Shown: positions 21,783 to 24,529 of the stretch, one piece after another | Position numbering within the stretch: position 1 is the first letter of the stretch | How the letters are laid out: each line of letters starts with the position of its first letter | DNA from: a bacterium | GTDB lineage: Bacteria > Patescibacteriota > Minisyncoccia > UBA6257 > GWB1-50-10 | DNA: 24,529 nucleotides | Assembly (NCBI GenBank): GCA_021813265.1 | Contig: JAKALF010000005.1 | Span: 1-24,529, forward strand | Reading direction: 5' to 3' | Translations under genes and position numbers: made by a program | The notes under the pieces: generated by a model | What the model was told of the DNA's origin: nothing | Databases searched by the model: none | The model's input: only the letters and a program-made list of their open reading frames with translations

Positions 21783-23189
21783 ATGAGAATATACACGGAA
21801 GATATCGTTCAGCACGACGGAAAGGAGATAGAACTCAAGGGTTGGGTTGATACCCGCAGAGATCATGGGAAGCTCATTTTCATTGATCTTAGAGACGCGA
21901 AAGGCATAGCTCAAGTGGTATTTCCTCCTCATGACAAAGAACTTGTGGAGCAAGCGGGGCATCTCCGTCCCGAGTGGGTTGTTTGTGTTAGAGGAACGGT
22001 CCAAAAACGCCCCGCCAACATGGAAAACAAGAATGTTTCAAATGGGGCATATGAAATTTCCGCTTCCGGGATCGAGATTCTTTCCGAATCAAAGACGCCT
22101 CCCTTTTCGGTAACAAGCGATGGAAGAGAAATAGGAGAAGACGGGAGAATGAGGTATCGATACCTTGATCTTCGGAGGTCGCGTATGCAGAAAAATATTC
22201 GCGCGCGGTCAAATGTAAACGCGGTTATGAGAAATTTTTTGAATAGCAAAAATTTTGTTGAAATCGAAACCCCTATTTTAGGGAAGTCAACTCCGGAGGG
22301 CGCCCGTGATTATTTAGTCCCTTCCCGCCTTCAGACGGGATTGTGGTACGCTCTCCCTCAGGCGCCCCAGCAATACAAGCAGCTTCTCATGGCTTCCGGC
22401 ATGGAACGATATTATCAGATCGCTCGATGTTTTAGAGATGAAGATACCCGCGGAGACAGACAACCCGAATTCACCCAGCTTGATCTTGAAATGAGTTTTG
22501 TGGAACGGGAAGATGTTATGGCGATCAACGAGGAACTCCTGATTCATATCGTAAAGACGCTCTACCCGGAAAAGAAAATTCAGGAAATTCCTTTTCCCCG
22601 CATGACATATAGGGAGGCGATGGAACGATATGGGAACGACCGTCCCGATCTGAGAAAAGAGAAAGATGATCCTCATTCTTTAGCTTTCTCTTGGATTGTC
22701 GACTTTCCCTTTTTTGAAAAAAACAACGAGGGAGGGTGGACTTTTACCCACAATCCCTTTTCAGCCCCTAAATCTCAATACATGGACGATCTTTTAAAAC
22801 AGAAAAACATAGGAGAGATTCTTACGTCTCAATATGACATTGTTTTGAACGGATGGGAGATAGGGGGAGGAAGTATACGAAATCATCGTCCGGAAGCCTT
22901 GAGAGCCGTGCTTTCCATCATGGGATTTTCTGAAGAGAAAATTGAAAACCATTTTGGACATATGCTTCAGGCCTTTGAATACGGAACTCCTCCTCATGGG
23001 GGAATTGCTTGGGGACTCGATCGTCTCCTCATGATTTTAGAGAACGAACCGAATATCAGGGAGGTTATCGCTTTTCCAAAAACGGGAGACGGAAGGGATC
23101 TTCTTATGAACGCTCCTTCCGAAGTTTCAAAAGAACAGTTGGAGGAATTGCGCATAGAAGTTAAAAAATCAACAAAAAAACATCCATGA
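21783..23189 (+). CDS. aspS: Aspartyl-tRNA synthetase lacking the GAD domain
   Basis: The 468-residue enzyme charges tRNA-Asp (or Asp/Asn). An N-terminal OB anticodon-binding domain (about 1-105) is followed by the class II catalytic core. Motif 1 is VEIETPILGKSTPEGARDYLV (from about residue 159), motif 2 is RCFRDEDTRGDRQPEFTQLD (215-234), and motif 3 is GIAWGLDRLLMIL (407-419). Typical bacterial AspRS is about 590 residues because a GAD domain is inserted after the RPDLR segment. Here RPDLR (287-291) is followed within about 15 residues by WIVDFPFF, so the GAD domain is absent while the rest is of bacterial type. No gatCAB genes are visible to decide discrimination. The stop overlaps the ndk start by four bases (ATGA). 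Confidence 0.95.
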   Translation: MRIYTEDIVQHDGKEIELKGWVDTRRDHGKLIFIDLRDAKGIAQVVFPPHDKELVEQAGHLRPEWVVCVRGTVQKRPANMENKNVSNGAYEISASGIEILSESKTPPFSVTSDGREIGEDGRMRYRYLDLRRSRMQKNIRARSNVNAVMRNFLNSKNFVEIETPILGKSTPEGARDYLVPSRLQTGLWYALPQAPQQYKQLLMASGMERYYQIARCFRDEDTRGDRQPEFTQLDLEMSFVEREDVMAINEELLIHIVKTLYPEKKIQEIPFPRMTYREAMERYGNDRPDLRKEKDDPHSLAFSWIVDFPFFEKNNEGGWTFTHNPFSAPKSQYMDDLLKQKNIGEILTSQYDIVLNGWEIGGGSIRNHRPEALRAVLSIMGFSEEKIENHFGHMLQAFEYGTPPHGGIAWGLDRLLMILENEPNIREVIAFPKTGDGRDLLMNAPSEVSKEQLEELRIEVKKSTKKHP

Positions 23190-23779
23190 AAAAGGAACGA
23201 ACACTTGTGATCATAAAGCCCGACGGAGTACAAAGGAGTTTAATAGGGGATATCATATCGCGTATCGAGCGAACGGGATTGAAATTCATAGGGTTCAAAT
23301 TTTTTGTTCCCATGCGAGAACAATGTTTTTCCCATTACAACAAAAATGACGAGTGGTTTGAGAAGGTAGGGGAACGGATTGTGAAAGAAAGAAGATCTAA
23401 GGGACTCAATATTGAGAAAGAGGCCCGTGAATACGGAAAGGATATTCTTGAAGGTAATATATCTTTCATGACCTCAGGTCCGGTACTCGCCATGGTTATT
23501 CAGGGAAATAAATCGGTGGGGATTGTGAAAAAACTGGTTGGCGGAACGGAACCCATGACATCTGACGTGGGAACGATACGAGGAGATTTGACCATAGACT
23601 CGTATGATCTCGCGGGTCTTGACGGTAGGGCCGTAAGAAATCTTGTTCATTGTTCCGATGAAGTTAAAGAAGCGGAACGAGAAATATCAATCTGGTTCAA
23701 GAAGGAAGAGTTAATTAGTTATACATTGGTCCAAGAAAAGATTTTATACGACGTGAACCTCGATGGAATTCTTGAATGA
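23186..23779 (+). CDS. ndk: Nucleoside diphosphate kinase with internal insertions
   Basis: The 197-residue protein matches nucleoside diphosphate kinase, which balances NTP pools through a phosphohistidine. It starts with TLVIIKPDGVQRSLIGDII, then SGPVLAMVIQG, GTIRGDLTID and the active-site segment RNLVHCSDEVKEAEREISIWF with H155. Family members are about 140-150 residues. The extra length here comes from an insertion at about 52-90, a smaller one around YDLAGLDGRA (140-149) and a C-terminal tail. The usual HGSDS after the catalytic His is HCSDE. The overlap with aspS implies coupled translation. The insertion resembles ones seen in some archaeal and Patescibacteria NDKs, but I cannot verify this. 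Confidence 0.9.
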   Translation: MKKERTLVIIKPDGVQRSLIGDIISRIERTGLKFIGFKFFVPMREQCFSHYNKNDEWFEKVGERIVKERRSKGLNIEKEAREYGKDILEGNISFMTSGPVLAMVIQGNKSVGIVKKLVGGTEPMTSDVGTIRGDLTIDSYDLAGLDGRAVRNLVHCSDEVKEAEREISIWFKKEELISYTLVQEKILYDVNLDGILE

Positions 23780-23795
23780 CTTATCCCCAAGGGTA

Positions 23796-23824
23796 TTGGA
23801 TTTGGGACTTACGTATGCTATACT
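23796..23824 (+). promoter_or_regulatory. Promoter of the structured RNA at 23831
   Basis: TTGGAT (23796-23801), a 17-bp spacer and TATACT (23819-23824) preceded by TGC (extended -10). The predicted start is near 23831, two bases before the first stem of the RNA. Confidence 0.75.
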
Positions 23825-23830
23825 ATGTAT

Positions 23831-23963
23831 AGTTCCACTCTAAAGATTCCGGATCAAAGTAATTCTAAAAGGGATCCCAAATTGCATCATTCTGTGGAAT
23901 GATCCTGAGGGAACCCACCTGGATTTATGCCGGGAATCACAGAGTGGAATTTGCATGAAAAGT
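23831..23963 (+). ncRNA. Structured non-coding RNA, 6S-like rod or riboswitch-type leader
   Basis: No coding frame lies here, but the transcript is highly structured. A perfect 9-bp stem TTCCACTCT/AGAGTGGAA (23833-23841 with 23941-23949) closes the element. Inside is GATTCC-GG pairing with CC-g-GGAATC (23845-23852 with 23930-23938). A large asymmetric loop (23853-23869 opposite 23921-23929) follows, then a short stem AGGG..TCCC with GGGA..CCCACCT, and a terminal 7-bp hairpin ATCATTC-TGTG-GAATGAT. The 5' end pairs within three bases of the predicted start. A closed rod with a central bubble, own promoter and own terminator resembles 6S RNA. A terminator only about 55 bases before ldcA would also suit a riboswitch. 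I matched no known family. Confidence 0.6.
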
Positions 23964-24000
23964 AAAAATTTCCGTGTGTGAGGCGCGGAAATTTTTATTT
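23964..24000 (+). terminator. Intrinsic terminator of the structured RNA
   Basis: AAAAATTTCCGTG (23964-23976) pairs with CGCGGAAATTTTT (23984-23996) over 13 positions including one G-T, loop TGTGAGG, followed by further T. Confidence 0.8.
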
Positions 24001-24053
24001 TCCAGCATTTTTTTAAATTCAAGTCAAGTTTGCTTTTTGACTTAGATCATAGT

Positions 24054-24529
24054 ATGAATAGGGATATGATATTCCCCGAAGCTCTGAAAAAGGGAGATAT
24101 GGTAGGAATTATCTCACCTTCAACTCCCATTTATTCAAAAAAGGCCCTTTCCAGGGGCTTAAGCGTGCTTGAATCATTGGGATTCAAACCCAAATTGGGT
24201 CCCAACGCTCTCAAGGTTCATGGAAACTATCAAGCCGGAACTCGGGATGATCGTTTGGAAGATTTGCATACTATGTTTCAAGACGACGAAGTAAAGGCTG
24301 TTTTTTGCACGGGAGGGGGTTACGCGTCCATACATCTTTTACCCGACATTGATTATGACCTTATTAAAAAGAATCCCAAAATCTTTATGGGATATTCTGA
24401 CATAACAACTCTCCTTATAGCCATCACCGAAAAAACCGGACTCGTGACATTTCATGGGCCTCTCGTGCAAGGTCTTGATTCTGAAACTAAGGGAGGAAAA
24501 TATACCTTAAAGAACTTTAAAGATATTGT
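24054..24529 (+). CDS. LD-carboxypeptidase / MccF-like S66 peptidase (3' end outside window)
   Basis: The first 158 residues are visible and the frame runs off the window. They match family S66, which includes LdcA, the enzyme that trims the terminal D-alanine from cytoplasmic murein tetrapeptides, and the microcin C immunity peptidase MccF. Signatures are LKKGDMVGIISPSTP near the N-terminus, AVFCTGGGYAS (83-92), and the nucleophile segment FMGYSDITTLL with S115. The catalytic Glu and His would lie beyond the window. The ATG at 24054 (or 24066, MIFPEALKKGD) lacks a Shine-Dalgarno. An inverted repeat AAGTCAA/TTGACTT at 24021-24043 lies just upstream. Cell-wall recycling is the likelier role. 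Confidence 0.88.
   Translation, partial: MNRDMIFPEALKKGDMVGIISPSTPIYSKKALSRGLSVLESLGFKPKLGPNALKVHGNYQAGTRDDRLEDLHTMFQDDEVKAVFCTGGGYASIHLLPDIDYDLIKKNPKIFMGYSDITTLLIAITEKTGLVTFHGPLVQGLDSETKGGKYTLKNFKDI

Noticed and set aside
23904..23938. Partial resemblance to the TPP riboswitch (CTGAG, then ACCC, then ACCTGGATTTATGCC, then GGGAA in the same order as in the thi box)
   Set aside because: The stretches CCTGATCTGG and GCGTAGGGA that form the core and bind the ligand are missing or contracted, the downstream gene is not a thiamine gene, and the stable rod fold uses the same bases. A covariance search would settle it.
23831..24000. SRP RNA, RNase P RNA or tmRNA as identity of the structured RNA
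   Set aside because: No SRP apical motif (GGAAG with AGCA), no RNase P conserved GAGGAAAGTCC, and no tRNA-like end or tag frame is present.

Overview
The window reads as a chromosome segment of a Patescibacteria (Candidate Phyla Radiation) bacterium, most likely of the Parcubacteria type. The clues are a short four-domain ribosomal protein S1, a short AspRS, tandem VirB2-like pilin genes, a split ComEC, several unfamiliar hypothetical proteins, and many housekeeping genes whose promoters sit almost on the start codon. This lineage call is an inference from gene content, not a phylogeny.

Layout. Bases 1-1340 (minus strand) hold rpsO, a XerC/D-type tyrosine recombinase and tRNA-Leu(UAG). Bases 1382-3303 form a plus-strand unit with a strong promoter, two unknown proteins (one membrane-bound) and a terminator. 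Bases 11462 down to 3306 are one long minus-strand run: a degenerate metallo-beta-lactamase-fold protein, a small membrane protein, gyrA interrupted by two inteins, an anchored solute-binding protein and four tandem VirB2/TrbC-like pilins. Bases 11530-14140 (plus) carry a secreted peptidoglycan-binding protein, rpsA and a Parcubacteria-style hypothetical protein, each with visible expression signals.

Bases 14165-17520 look rearranged. A 61-bp direct repeat covers the first 20 codons of mnmA and flanks about 2 kb. That 2 kb holds a Fic AMP-transferase gene (with four phased operator half-sites over its promoter) and a DEDDh exonuclease. The intact mnmA follows and appears to use a ribosome binding site supplied by the inserted cassette.

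Bases 17567-24529 (plus) hold comEC in two genes, a 16-repeat helical solenoid protein, aspS-ndk (overlapping), a non-coding structured transcription unit with its own promoter and terminator, and the 5' part of an LD-carboxypeptidase gene.

Most interesting: the double-intein GyrA with only 12 extein residues, including the start of the catalytic centre, between the inteins; the fic-exonuclease cassette that rebuilt the mnmA 5' end; the rod-shaped RNA at 23831-24000; and the split between near-leaderless housekeeping genes and Shine-Dalgarno-led accessory genes.
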